64,000 nt of DNA from Diabrotica undecimpunctata. Lineage: Eukaryota; Arthropoda; Insecta; Coleoptera; Chrysomelidae. A model generated the notes under the pieces. It had not been told where the DNA came from. It did no database searches and saw only the letters and a program-made list of their open reading frames with translations. The stretch spans positions 12,763,883 through 12,827,882 of the forward strand of contig NC_092808.1 of assembly GCF_040954645.1 (NCBI RefSeq). The letters run 5' to 3'. This document shows positions 25,701-40,700 of this stretch, piece after piece; positions within the stretch are counted from its first letter, which is position 1; every line of letters begins with the position of its first letter. A program made the position numbers and the translations under genes.

Positions 25701-28700
25701 CTCTTAGCTATTAGCTCTTCGGTAGTAAGTGGACCCCTAAAAAAACCAATATAAAACTACAAACATAAGTAAACTAATGGTCATAAAATCCTAACGTATG
25801 AATTTTCATACGCTTTATTTTGGAATTCCCTCGGTAACACATAGTGATTCTGTATAAATACCACTAGATACAAACAGTTGTGCAATATAACATCTAAGTG
25901 AAAAAATAAACAAAGAATCTGACTAAAAACATAACAACTTATTAATATTTTTTAATGAAGTCATTGCAATCTCCCTGGACATAGAAAGCGCTTTCGACTC
26001 TATACCGATTTCTGTGATACTAAACAAACTAAACCAGAACAAGCTATCCAGTAATATATATTCGTTTATAAAAAATTTTCTCACAAAGCGATTCTTTAAA
26101 GTCATTACTAATGGCAAAACTTCCTCACGACACACAACCATAAACGGTGTCCCACAATTGTCTGTCCTAAGCAGCACACTATTTCTACTTAGTATTATAC
26201 ATTCATAAACGACCCTGTACAATATGGAATATATGCTGACGACATAATATTATTCTGTCATGGAAAGGTCACATCCAGCACAAATACTTTACTACAAAAC
26301 ACGCTAAGTAAAATAAACAACTGGGCCAGTCAATATGGCCTTAACTTCTTCCATCCAAATCCAAAGTTATTCATTTTACCAGAAGACAAAACACGCAATT
26401 TCCAATCATTATCCTGAGTGGAAAAATTTTCTTCAAGTAGTAGACCAAATAAAGCTTCTTCCTGGCCTCCGCCTACCTCTTGGTTGCCATTCAAGAATTT
26501 GTCTTGGTATTCTATTCTCCGGCATTCTCCTTACGTGTCCGTACCGTCTGAGTTGTGTCGTTTTGATGTCATCAACAATATTATGTGTAACCCCCATGAT
26601 TTCTCGGACTCTCTCGTTTGTTATTCTGTCGCGTCTGGAGATTCCCACCAAGCGGCGCCAGAAGTCCATTTCTGTTGCCCTAAGCATTTTCTCTGTTCTG
26701 TCTTTTAGGGGCCACACTTCGCATCCATATGTTGTGATACTTTTTATTATGATATTGTATATTCTTCTTTTATTTTCTTTTATCCCACAGTACGCTGTTC
26801 AGTAAGGCTATGCCTTTCCTTCCCTGTGTATTTCGTTACTTAAAGGCTGCATCTAATTTTCCATCCTCAGTGATCTTTACTCCTAGGTATTTGTAGTCAT
26901 CACATAGTATATAGTGAGTAGTAAGTAAATCACTACTACGTTCACTAAATTTAGTCTAAAATACTTCAGTTCCAAATACTTGCTAGAGTTTCAGCAAATC
27001 CCACAAAGCCCACAATAAACCTCATCTGTAATAGACAATTACCAGTTACTAATAATCCTATAATGGTACCGTCCAGTATACAGATATTAATTCCTTATTT
27101 AGATATCAATCTGTTGTCGACCAGCCCTTTCACGGTCCCTCAAACTCCTCCATGGATATGTAAACTTCCAAATTTCATTATCGAATTATCCAAATATAAT
27201 AAGGATGAAATGCCACCTTCCATTATCAAACAAAGATTCTATGAAATACTACATCAATGCAACTTCGATAAGATCCTTTACTCAGATGCATCTAAGACTG
27301 AAGAAGGTGTTGGCTGTACTGTTACAACGACTACAACCACCGTCAACTTGTTTCGAAGCAATTGCAGGATTTATACTGCTGAACTATATGGAATACTACA
27401 AGCAGTGAAAACTCCACTTAATGATGATAAAACTATAGCAATCTGTACGGACTCTCTGTCCTCCATGCAATCCATAAGAAACGTACATTCTATTCACCCA
27501 ATAGTTCAAGAAATTCAGAGTATATGTAATCGTCGTCAAACTTATGGAATTACAGTAACAATATTGTGGGTCTCATCACACGTTGGTATTCCAGGTCACG
27601 AAAAAGCTGATCAAGCAGCAAAACAAGCATGTTCTCTCAACGTAACAACAGACATTCAAACATCATCAGATCTAAAAAGAACACTCAAACATAAAATAAT
27701 GGACCTTTGGAATGATCATTGAGAAAGAAGCAATATCAAGTTAAGCGTTCTACAACCAAACATTTTCTACCACCAGCTACCACCAATGAAAAGAAAGGAC
27801 AAATCTATCATTCGAAGATTGAGAATAGAGCACACACACCTCACACATGGACACCTAACGAATTCCAGTAATCAGATTTTGTGCCAGTACTGCAACACCA
27901 CGACTTCCGTAACACATGTACTTCTTGACTGTCAACACTACCTAGCGGCCAGAAGAAAATACAATCTTGGTAACAATCTAAAAGACATACTTGTCTCAAA
28001 CAGCAGCAACTATGAAAATGTATTAAACCTTTTAAAAAACGGAAAGTTATACAATTTAATTTAAAACAAATGTAAAGTATTAACCATGTAAACATGAATG
28101 TAAATTGTATCTGTGTCAATGACCATTAGCTGTGGAAACACATATTTTCGAAATAAAAAAAAATATTTTTGTATAAAGACTTACCTCCTCTCCCACTTTT
28201 GACCGAATTTACTTGCGTCATTTTGTTTTGCTTTAGAAGCCATATTTTAACTAAATACACAAAATATGGTAAAATGTAAAAACCACACGTTGTTTATTTG
28301 ATATTTGACACAATAAACAGAAACCAGCGCCGTTTTTTCGCTGCACGGTTAAACTAAAATGGCATGTTTTGCGTATGAATAAATAGACAGAAGGTTTTGA
28401 GGGGTTAAGAAAAATATTGGGGCAAATAAAGAAACCAAATTCAAATGTATAAAATAACTTGTGTCAAAAATGACACACAAAAACATGTCAAAAATGTGTC
28501 ACAAATATTTAAAAAAATATTCCGAGACTCTACTGGTACAGACAGCAATTACTCCTTCAGCGGAAGACAAATGTTCTTAGTAACAAGAATAAAATTTTGT
28601 CATGCATCATACACAGCCCATTTGAACAAAATATGAATACTGGCAACCGATATATGCGAGGTATTCAACGAAAGAGCCGATCTTGATCACATATTCCTAA

Positions 28701-31700
28701 AATCACTCATAAGACCTAATGGAAAACCTAACAAAAATTGGTACTAAATTTACAACAAATATAATTTGCCTTCTAAACGATAGGAGGGAAGAAGTTTTAC
28801 AATACTGCTATAGGTACTATAATGGTACTAGATGTAATACTAAAATTTACTAAAAATATAATCATGGTGACTTAAAAAAATGAAATAATAACATCAAATA
28901 TGTATCCGTCTTATTACCCCATTTATCCAGTCCCAGATTGGGTGGAGGAGGGGTTTCTGGACCGAGTAGGAGCCTTTCAGTTCTGCACGTAAGACACACT
29001 GGGTGGGGAGTCACTATGGTTAACGAAATATTAGGAAATTATGACAAGCTATACAGCACAAAAAAAACGTAGAAACATCAAAAATGTAAGAAAAGAAGTA
29101 AAAATAACATCATAACAATGGAAAAAAGTAAAAACGAATGATGAATCTATAATACAAAATAATTTCATGAATATGATGATATTTACCTGTCTGCCCTGAC
29201 TGAATCCGTCAATCAATCATAATAATTATTACAGATAATAATAATCCAATTGACATTGGATTGAGTAGACAATTGTTTGAACACTGTTTTTTTGCTAACT
29301 AAACACTCTAAAAATACCCAACAGTAAATAATGTGCAGCTTAATCGATATATTATGTATTCTTGGCTGCATGGATCCACTCCTAATGCCAGAACATTAAA
29401 AAAACTATATTTTTTATTTTATGAATCACAATAATATTTATTAAATTACAAAAATTAGATTGTAAAAAAATAAGGGGGTCTTTAATTAAGTGCCTCCTTT
29501 TTTAAATTTAAATAAAAAGCAAAATTGTGTGAGATATTTAAATTGTTCAAATATTTGCTGCGGTTTCGCTGGGTGACACGAATCCAAAATATCCAATTTT
29601 CTATAACTGTGGGGCATAAATCAGGCTAACTTCGACTTATGACATAGGTTACCTTGGCTTTGAGGACCTCTGTTGTTGGTGGCTTATTCTCATGTACTTG
29701 TGACTTAAAAAAATCCCCACAAGAAAGAGTCTAACGGGGTCAAATCGGATGATTTCGGTGGCCAAGACAATGTCCAATGTGACATGAGCTGTATGGCACG
29801 TACCGTTATCCTGCTGAAACTACATGTCGTTGGTATTTATATCATTCTGTGACCTATAACGCGCGCTCTTAACGGTAGTGACCCAGCTAACGTCATTCTT
29901 AAATAAATATGGAATGATTGATGAGTCTGCAAGCCAAAATCCACACCAAACAGTGACTTTTCGAGAGCATTGGACACTCATGGATCTTATCTAGAGTGGT
30001 GTAAACCCCAATTTGGAAATTTTGTTTGTTGGCCTATTTATGCAGTTAAACATTGGCTTCATCGTTGGGGATGATTTTTCAACGGAAATTAGGATTAGAT
30101 TTGAACTGCTCCACAGCTCATTCTGCAAACACACGTCGGTTTCTATCGTTTTTCACCTTCGGCTCCAGTGTTAGTTGAATTTGAGCTATTTCTTAGTACT
30201 TGATGCGAGTTCCAAATATTCTGACCTATAATTACTACTTCTGTCGCTTCAGTCCTAATTCGTTTTCCACACTTCCTTCCTTTTATCAGCTACTCATCCC
30301 ATGTTATAAAATTTTTAAAGTGAAGCTTCTATACTGGTGTTTTATTACGTTTTTTTCTCGGCAGTAAAATGCTTAGTTCTGGTTTTTCACATCGATTCAC
30401 TACTCTCGATCAATTCGTTTCTAGTCATCATATATTATTTAGTTTATATCATAATTAAATTTACTATTAAATGATTAATTTATATTTTATTTTTAATATT
30501 TGCTCTGAGTTTGACAGGTTTCTTCTTCTTAGGGTGCCTGTCCGTTCCGAACGTTGGCGATCATTCTGGCTATGACGACTGTTGGTTGCTACACGGAATA
30601 GCTGTGTTGAGGTCTTTCTATACCATGCTCTCAGGTTAGCAAGCCAGTTTTTCCTGGGGCCGTTTTTCCTTCAATTTACTAGTTCAAGAGAACTATTTCA
30701 CGAAAATGAACTAGTTCGCGAAAGAACTATTTGTAGGACCGAAATCAAAATCCAAACCTAACATAACTGGTTGCCAGATGTCTCGTCTCAATCATCACAC
30801 AAGCTCGGCACCGGCCGCCCGTTTTCTTTGGTTTTCAGTCAGTCTTTCACTACCGTACAAGTAGTTCAGGTTCGGAACCATTTTTTCGATCGTATGTTTA
30901 GGTTTAAATGTTTTAAATTTATTTCTTAAATGTTTTGCAACTAACATTTTTCTTTATTTGCAAAAAATTATTAAGATTTGTTTTTTATTAACCGTTTTAA
31001 ATATAAATATGGTTCACGTATGATTTATTTTTATATTTACGTTACGTATAGTTAAACTCATAGGTATCTATAATTAGGTTTTTCTAAAAGAACCTTTACA
31101 AAAAAATCAGTAAATTTTCTAGGAACATTAAATAACACATGTTCATTCTCACTTTTACATAAAATTATATTTTATGTAAATGCATCAATCATTTTAACCA
31201 CAACTAAAAATTTTTATTTCAAAATTACAATACGAGAAACAACAAAGCATGGCAACGTCCAAGCCAATGCATGGGCATAAGATCCGAACCATTATGATAT
31301 TAAGATAAGACTGTTTATGTTATTGTCACATTCATAAGAATTATTATCTGTTATCTGAGGCTAATCGGCATTTCTTTCATTCATTCATTATTTTCTTCTT
31401 TAGAAGTTGAGACAGAATTTATAATGGTCGCAGTGAACTAGTTCAATTAGTTCAGTTGAAAGAATCGTTCATTTGAACTATTTCGATGGTGAACTACACA
31501 TCTCTAGTCCGAAGTACTGCAGCCTACGGCCCTTCGCGATGTTGATCAAATCCGCGGTTGTCTTCATCCTCCACAGTACTTCTTTATTGGTAACTTTGTC
31601 TGTCCATGGTATCTTCAGGATCCTTCTGTATAACCATAGCTCAAAAGCCTGAAGTTTTGATAGAGTTTCTCCGTACAAACGTGGTCAGGTTTGTCGTAAG

Positions 31701-34700
31701 TAAACCACGTATGCTTTGTTAATACGTTAATAGGTGGCGTTAGGAGCAAACATAATAATTTATTGAATTTGTTTAAAATATAAAAAACAAATAAATAATA
31801 AAATTACTTTATTTAATTTTAAATATATTATTTAAATTTAAACACTACTAAGAACAGTTCAAACTCTTTGAAAATTTCTTTTAATGCAGTTTTTGACGTA
31901 CTGAAAAAATGTATCATAAACTTTAGCAAAACATAGTCGTTATGTTTGGTTTTTAAGAGGGGTGTAAGACTTTTAATAAATTGATAATTTTTCACAAGAA
32001 CAGAGTTAATATAAAAAGAAAAACCATGGATGCCTGATTTTTCTAGCAAAATCTTATGATGTGCCGATTAAATAAAGTTAATTCCCTATTGAAAATTAGA
32101 GTTTATGGTACTGGAAAAGAGGGAAAAAATTTATCTATGTCGTTAGAAGATGGCCCTCTTGGAATAAAACTCAATCTGTTTCAGCATATACACAAATCGC
32201 AACGAAAATTGAAAAATATTCAGCTGGACTGATTTGAGTGACTAACCCTGTATAGTTAAGGTTTTATTACAGTACATTCGAGCATTACACCATTTTTTAA
32301 TAATTTTATTACACAAAATGACGCATTTGCCAGTAATTAAATTAATAGAATTGTTTTCCTGCTTATAATACATATTGACCAATATAAGTCGTTATTCTGA
32401 AAGGTTTTTCTAGACGTACTCAAGAAAGCAACATTTTCTTTAAAAGTGAGACTCTACAGAAAATAATTTAATCAGACCATAAAGCTTTTAGCATAATTTC
32501 CAAAATTATCCAACTGCTATTGAATATTTAATAAGGGATAATGAACCTCTTACAGCTTCTAAAGAGTTAGGCATAAGAAGTTTCTTCTGCTTAGAATAAA
32601 GTGGCGATTTTATTTATCAGTTAAAAGTTAGAAACCACTTTTAAGCTATCTCCCGATATACTTCATTCTAAATGAGGATTTGTTTCTGTTTTATCATGAA
32701 TTTTTCAATGTTAACAAGTTTTATTTATGGTATACTTTAACTTAAATGAGTTGGTATACATAGAAAGCCACTGGTGGCACAAATCTTTTTGTATTTAGGC
32801 GACCTACACGAGCGTACTTTAGACAATTCAAAGAGGATTAAAGTTTTTTGGACGTTTAGTGTATTTACATCGAATTCGCCTAGATAAGATTTCAAAAATG
32901 AGACGATCTCTCCAGATGACCAATCTATATGGAAAATAACTAAAAAATTCAAGAAACCGATACTACCAATTCTTCCAATAAGAAAACCTGATAAAAATTG
33001 GGCGCAGACTGACAATGAAGAAGCTAATATATTTGCAGAATATATTGACTTCAAATTTAGGTCTTCTTCTTATGGTGCCTATCTGTTTCGGATGTTGGAC
33101 ACTAACATGGCTATTCTGACTTTGTTGACTGCTGCCCTGAAAAGTCCGGTAGTGGTTAAGTTAAACCATTTTCGCAGGTTATGCAGCCAGGATATTCTTC
33201 TTCGTCTTGGACTTCTTTTCCCATGCACTTTACCTAGAAGTATGGTCAGAGGTAGGTTATATGGTTGTTCATTGCGCATTATATGGCCCAGGTATTCTAG
33301 TTTGCGACGTTTTATGGTTACGACTAGTTCGCGCTCTTTACCCATTCTATGTGATAGTTCTTCGTTGGTAACTCTGTCTATCCAGGAAATTCTCAACATG
33401 CGTCTATAGCACCACATCTCAAATGCTTCGAGTCTCTTCAGTGATGCTTCAGTTAAGGTCCATGACTCCACGCCATATAAAAGAACGGAAAATACGTAGC
33501 AATTTAGTAAACGAACTTTTATTTCCAATTTTATATCGTGGCTGTTAAAGATTTTTTTCATTTTGCTGAAACCTGATCTTGCCTTCTCGATTCTTATCAT
33601 AATTTCCGCCGATTGGCCCCACTGTTCATTTATGTTTGCATCCAGATAACAAAAGTTGGTGATTTGTGTTATAGGTTGTTGGTTAACTAGTAAGTGACCA
33701 GGTGCTATCCTATTTTTGCTTATAACCATGTATTTGGTTTTTTTTATGTTAAAATCAAGCCCAAACATGCTACTTACTTCTGCCACCCTGGAGACAAGTG
33801 TCTGCAGACCTTCAAGACTGTCTGCAAAATGACAGTATCATCAGCGTATCTTATGTTGTTCAATCGTTCAAATTTAGGTAAAAACATAAATGATGATGTA
33901 GTTAGCGAATATCTAGATGCACACTGCCAACTATAACCTCCAATAAAAGCATTCTCCCCATTCGAGGTTCGCAGAATAATAATGAGTAGCAACTCTCACA
34001 AACCCCAGAATACGATTCAATCGATGGGATAATCCTAAAACACCTACACAGGAAAACAGTTATCATGCTTACCATTATTTATAATATGATGCTAAAGTTA
34101 AACCATTTTTCAATCCAGTGGAAATATGCTCATATTAAAATGTTTAGAAAGCCAGCTAAATTACCTACAAAACCTTCTTCCTATCGTCCGATAAGCTTGT
34201 TACCATTGATGTCCAAGATCCTGCTAAATAGAATAAGCGAAACTGTACCATTCGAGAACATAATACCCGAACATCAGTTTGGTTTTCGTCTAAAATATTC
34301 AACAATCCAACACTGTCACAGAATAGTAAATAAAATCAAAAAAAGGTTGGAAGAAAACGCTATGTGTGCCTCAGTATTTCTCGATATTATAAAACTCATA
34401 AATAATGAGTTTTCAACCTATTACTCAATCCAGTCCGGAGTTTCTCAGGGAAGTATCCTCAGTCCCTTCCTGTACCTTATCTTTACTGCTGACATACCTA
34501 TTAGAGATGACGTCACAGTGGCGAGTTGCCGATGATACAGCCGTTTTAGTTTCAAACAAAGACCCAGACATAGCAACTGAAAAACTGCAAATTTACTTGC
34601 GTACATTTACAACAAGAAGACGCATTTGTCCACAAGTTAGTCTAAACAATGCCCCTATTCCTGTTAGCGACGTTGTGAAATATCTTGGGTTGCATTTGGA

Positions 34701-37700
34701 CCGAAAGCTCACCCGGAAGCAATACATTACCGCCAAAAAAACTCAGCTCAATATAAAATTAAAACAAATAAATTGGTTACTTGGCAGAAAGTCACAACTG
34801 TCATTGGTGAACGAAATACTGCTTTATAAAGCTATACTAAAACCAAGACGAACTTACGACGTAGGCCTTTGGGACTGTAGCATTTTTTTGTTTACTTAAT
34901 TTGCTTTCTTTCTTGTTTAATGTCCACAACTGTTTTTTTATAGATACTTTACTGAAGCCGGTTTTTACTTATTTCCCTTTTTGTTTTTCCTCGTAGGCTT
35001 TGTTCGTTATATCCCTATACTTGCTCATCTCTTTCTTGTTTATGCCATGATTTATAGATTATTTAAATAATCTTATATACTAAAACGCTAAGCCCTTTTC
35101 TTGTCCACCACTTTACTCAAAAACCATATGAGATAATTAAAATATTTTTTCGGAATATTATTAGTATTACGTATGAGATTGTCAAGATATACTTTTGGTA
35201 CAAAAATTCACTTCCGGTTTTGAGATGACCGGAAGTTAAAATTTACTTTAAGTTTTAGACCCCACAATGTATATATGGATCGAAAGGTCTCGTCGAGACG
35301 AATCTAACTATGTACTTCCGGTTGCGATCCGACACCGGAAGTGACCCGAAATGCGCATAAAACGTCAAGATAGAGCAAATCTGACACCGGATTCGTGATC
35401 AGCATGCAAAATTAACTGCTAAATGATATCCATGTCGACATTTGATGAACTAAAAATTGCATTCCGGTTTTGAGGTCGACTTCCATAATCACTTTTTTTT
35501 ACTTGCATTATTATTGATGAATGTTATGTATATTCTTGCTTATATTGTTTGTATTAATCTCTTAATTTTTCTCGCAAAATAAAAATTTTATTTAAAAAAC
35601 TCGATGTCAAGTTGGTCCACTAGTATATATTATTTCATTTTTAATATTTTTAGTTTTTGTTTGTTTCCCTTTTTTTTTTTCTTTAACTTCGTTAGCTCGA
35701 TTAGGAACGACGCTTCTCTCAACTTTTGTTTTGACTTTGTTTTCAACCCCTAGATGTACCATCATAAATATTATCATATCAAACTCTAGATTTTATAAAA
35801 ACTACTAAACTTTTTAACCAAACTTAATTTTCCAAAAAATATTTTTTTCAACCCTGATATTTTCCAAAGTGTCAGATTTTGCAAGCTCAGTGGAAACAAA
35901 TAGTTTTTCTTGATATTTTTATTAAACTATACTCAATATTTTTTAGTATTATCAACCAAGGCCTGATCTTCCTAAAGAATTGAACGAATGGTTGGCTTTT
36001 GTACAAGAACACAAACAAGATTTTAAGGCCATAAAGAATATTGTTAAAAGACGTAATCGAGAACAAAATTATTATGACGAAATTGAAGAAGCACAAAACC
36101 ACAAGGTAATAAAGAGAATTCATTTTTATTTTTTTAATAATGTATGAATTAATTGTTGATATTATTATTTTTTCCATAGCTAATGTTATCACTTTAACCG
36201 CAAGGGTAGATAAAGTGACACTTTAACAGCAAGACTAGATAAAATGTTTTAACTTTTTTTTATTGAATAAAATTTACAAATTCAAACACATTAAGGATTA
36301 AAAACAACTGAAATTTTACAATTAACATTATTAGAAATATCTATTTTTGGAGGATCACAACTTGTACTCGTTTGCTTAAACACGTGATTCGAGGTACTGA
36401 AGTGATTTTCTGGTCCGCCAAGCGTACACTTGGATACAGCAATATTATTGCTTATTGACTCTTAAGAACGACGGAAACAATGCTCCGTGTACATTTCTGA
36501 ATTTGCAAGTTTCAAAAAATCTACAATCTTCTTGGGGATATTATATTTAGTGTTAATCCCCACCGGTTGAGTAGTCCACTTTTGCTGTCGGTAATTTACA
36601 AAAAACTTACTGTGAGGTACGTTTTTGGGGCGCAAGGCAATATACTTTGTCACAATTTCCAAAAAACTCAGTCCACTTTTCTTGTCAGTAATACAAAACG
36701 ACCACATTTTCTGTCGTCCACGTTAAACACTTCTAACTTGTACAATTCATCGGACGTAGTCGCTCCATGCACACCAAAAATAGCAATAACCTTGATCAAC
36801 AAATAGACGTCATCAGGAGCTTCTATCAGAAATTTAATAATGTCATCTGACTCCAGGATTTTTGGACTTTTCAGCTTTGTATCCTCCACTCAGGTTTTTT
36901 AGTAAGGTGGTTAACTTGCTGAATTTAGAAATGTCACAATTTTCATTCACCAACAACGTACGCTTCAGCATCGAATAATACGACCATAACGACGATGGCA
37001 TCGCTTTCTTCGACTTTTCAGAAAAATACGCCAGAAGTGTTTTTTCACTCACGCCATTGATATTCTTAATGCTTTTCCACTTTTTAAAAGTCTGGTATTC
37101 TTTCTCATACATCATCCTAGATTTTTGTGGCAACAATAAACTTTCTGCTTCCAACGCTGCATTTTCTACATCTGATGGCAGGTTTTCCTTTTCTTGTGTC
37201 AATTCTTTTCCGTCCATTTCGTATTTATTCACTTTATACACAAAACGCAACAATATTCTCCGCAAAAACCAAAACGTAAATTTTCTTTGAAATTCTATTT
37301 TTCACCTGAACTTAAAGTCTTGCTATATAAAAAAATGTTGTATTGCACACGACGATAAAATCGCATTATCTTCTCGAGCATAATTAGCGTCTCGACTGAC
37401 GTCTCGACGCTAAAAAACGCTCTCAAAGATTAAGTACAATTTCATCGTCTTGTACAATAAATAACTATTATATTAAAAAAAATTTATTCTGCTTCCAGAG
37501 CCTGAAAAGTGAGGTCAATGCTCTGTCATTATTATTAAAAATAAATATACAAAGGAATGTGCATAAAAAGGTAAAACAAGCAGCTAGTTTTTAAAACTCC
37601 AACACAGCTAGCAAACTGCAAGATCAGCAGGGAAACATCATCACAGATAAAAATCAAGAAATATGAATATGGGCCAAATACATACAAGAACTCTTTGATA

Positions 37701-40700
37701 ATAATAGGTCCGAACAACCTCCATCCTACATATGTAATGACCACTTACCAATTACATCAGATGAAGTGGAAAAAGCAATATCACAACTAAAAGATGGCAA
37801 AGCTCCTGGACCTGACAACGCATACGCGGAACTCATAAAGCTATTTAACACCGATGGTACTCAACCACTAACAAAAATAGTCAATGAAATATATTGAAAC
37901 AGAGTAACACCAAGATCATGGCTGAAGTCAACGTTTATTGCTCTACCAAAGAAAACAACAGATATAAAAACTCTATAACCTCACTTAAAACTTACCCTGG
38001 AGCAGACGTTAAGTCAGACCACAATCCGTTAGCTGCTGACGTGATAATAAAATCAAAAAGAATTGAACAACAACCAAAAATTAATGTAAGAATGTTAAAA
38101 AACGAAGAAATAAAAAACGAATTAAAAAATAATGTGAATGTTAATATTTTGTCAGTTAATTAAATATATTAACTGACAACAAACAAATTATGGACGTAAA
38201 TAAAAAGTAGTACAATATAAAAAACACATTACTGAAACCACCTCAAGAAAGTTTGATACAACATAGGTCAGAGGCTAAAAAACAGTGGATGACAGAAGAA
38301 ATACTATTACAGATAGAAGAAAGGAGGAAATATAAAGAACAAGATCTGCAGAAGTATAAAGAAATACAACGAATAATTAAGGAAAAAATTAAAACAGCTA
38401 AGGAAATCTATTTGATGAAACAATGTAAAGAGATAGAAGAACTAGAAACAAAATATGATATGAGAAATACTCACAAAAAAAATAAGAGAAGTGACTGGTA
38501 TGGGTCGAAATACTCAGCAAGGGCACATAAAAGACAAAAAAGGAGTACTACTAATATATTTACCAGAGAAATTAAGACTACAAATATGCCATCAAAAACT
38601 CTTAAGACAATAAGGCAGCTGGATTAGATGAAATACCAGTAGAACTGTTAAAGCTAGTGGAAGAGGATAACTTGGAAGTATTGGCAGATTTATTCAACAC
38701 GGTGTACGATACGGGAATAATACTACAAGAGTGGCTAAAGTCAGCATTTATAACCATCCCTAAAAAACAAGCAGCAAAAGAGTGCTCTGATTATCGAACA
38801 CTGCATGAGTCATGCTTTAAAAGTACTTCTAAAAGTAATACATAGGAGAATATACGAAAGGCTAGAAGAGGATATTAGCGAGAAGCAGTTCGGGTTCCGA
38901 AATGGAATGGGTACTCGAGAAGAATTTGCCATCAACATATTGATTCAGCGATGTCGGAATGTAAGCGTTGATCTACACTTGTGCTTTGTTGACTACGAAA
39001 AAGCTTTCGATAAAGTAAGACATGAAAAACTAATATCAATACTTATGAACAAGCGCATTGACAGTAAAATTATAAATATAGTGCAAACATTATATTGGAA
39101 CCAAAGTGCCATAGTTTAAATTGATGGGCAACACTCAGAAGAAATGAAGATCTGTAGATGAGTTAGACAGGGATGTGTTTTATCGTCACTTTTGTTTAAC
39201 TTATATTCTAAAAAAATTTTCCAAAACACGCTCAATAATATCAAAGCGGGAGTTACCGTTAACGGAAAATTAATTAACAACTTACGGTATGCAGACGACA
39301 CTGTGATCATAGCAACGAGCATAGAAGATCTACAACATCTTATCGAAAGCCCTAATATGAATAGTGTTGAGATGGGAGTTACTATAAACGCTAAAAAAAC
39401 GAAGTATATGCTAATTACAAAAAGACAACAAAATATACATCACCTATTGACAATCAATGGTAACGTGATAGAACAAGTAGAAAAATATCAGTACTGAAAC
39501 TTTGATCAATGAAACCAATGATCATACTGCAGAAATAAACAGGCGAATAGAGATTGCCAGATCAGCATTTATACGATTGAAGCTACTCCTAACGTGCAAA
39601 AATCTAAATTTGGAGATCAGACTACGTACCATTTGCTGTTATATATTTTCAATATTATTATATGGAGCTGAGACTTGGACATTAAAAAAACGCAATTTAA
39701 AAAGAATCGAGGCTTTAGAACTCTGGTTATACTGCAGAGTATTAAAAATATCATGGACTGATAGAATTATAAATAAAGAAGTACTGGAATGGGTTGGTAA
39801 AGAAACAGAACTAATCACCACTATACAAACCAGAAAACTGGAATACCTAGGCCACGTGATGAGGGGACCAGGTGAGAGGATATACAGGGAAAGATTCAAG
39901 GAAGAAGATTTGTTGGCGAAGGCAGAACTCATAGTTGAAGAATCCACGTGATTGGTATCAATGCAGATCGAATGTATTTGTTTAGAACAGCAAGTTAAAA
40001 AAAACCTCCGTAAGGAGACGGTACTCTAAGAAGAAGAAAGAAAACAAAATCAGTATCCCGCAATGATTGCCGGGCCATCAGCTTAATGAGCCACATTTTA
40101 AAGTTATTTGTAAAAATTATACATCAAAGGATATATAGACTATGAGAAGAAGAAATCAGCCGTACACAGTTTGGTTTTGGGAACGCAATAAGAGATGCAC
40201 TCTTTAGCATTCAAGTGCTATTTCAACGATGTAGAGATGTGAATTGCGATATTTATGCATGCTTTATTGACTAAAATAAAGCATGTGATACAGTAAAACA
40301 CGACAAGCTGATGGAGATATTAACAAATATAGGAATAAACACCTGTGATCTAAGAAATATTAGCAATCTATATAGTCCTGTTTGTGCTTATATTTGATCT
40401 TCTTACGATTAGTTCAAATACTAGGTTGAATAAATTCGTTAATAGCGGATCCCCTTGTTTTAAACCTCTATTCACCGTGAACTGTCTTGAAAAGCTTCCT
40501 TCCATTATTACCCTATTCATCGTGTTCCTAAGCGTCATTCTCACTATAAGTAGTAATGGCAAATGTAGAACAGAATTGAAATATTGCACTGTTTTTTTAA
40601 TAATTTTAACTTTTTTCTTTCAGCTTTTATCCTACGATGAAGAACAATACATAGATGAAGCTCCACATAATGACATTTACCCCCACTTCAACCAGGAACT

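Noticed and set aside
26014..26208. Separate small gene of 64 codons
   Set aside because: It is the RT palm of the I-like LINE (motifs A and B), not an independent gene.
40384..40623. N-terminal extension of the giant exon 3 reading frame back to an ATG at 40384
   Set aside because: The first 60-odd codons are antisense to a LINE RT motif B fragment, and the junction at 40623 is a strong splice acceptor; the in-frame openness is chance.
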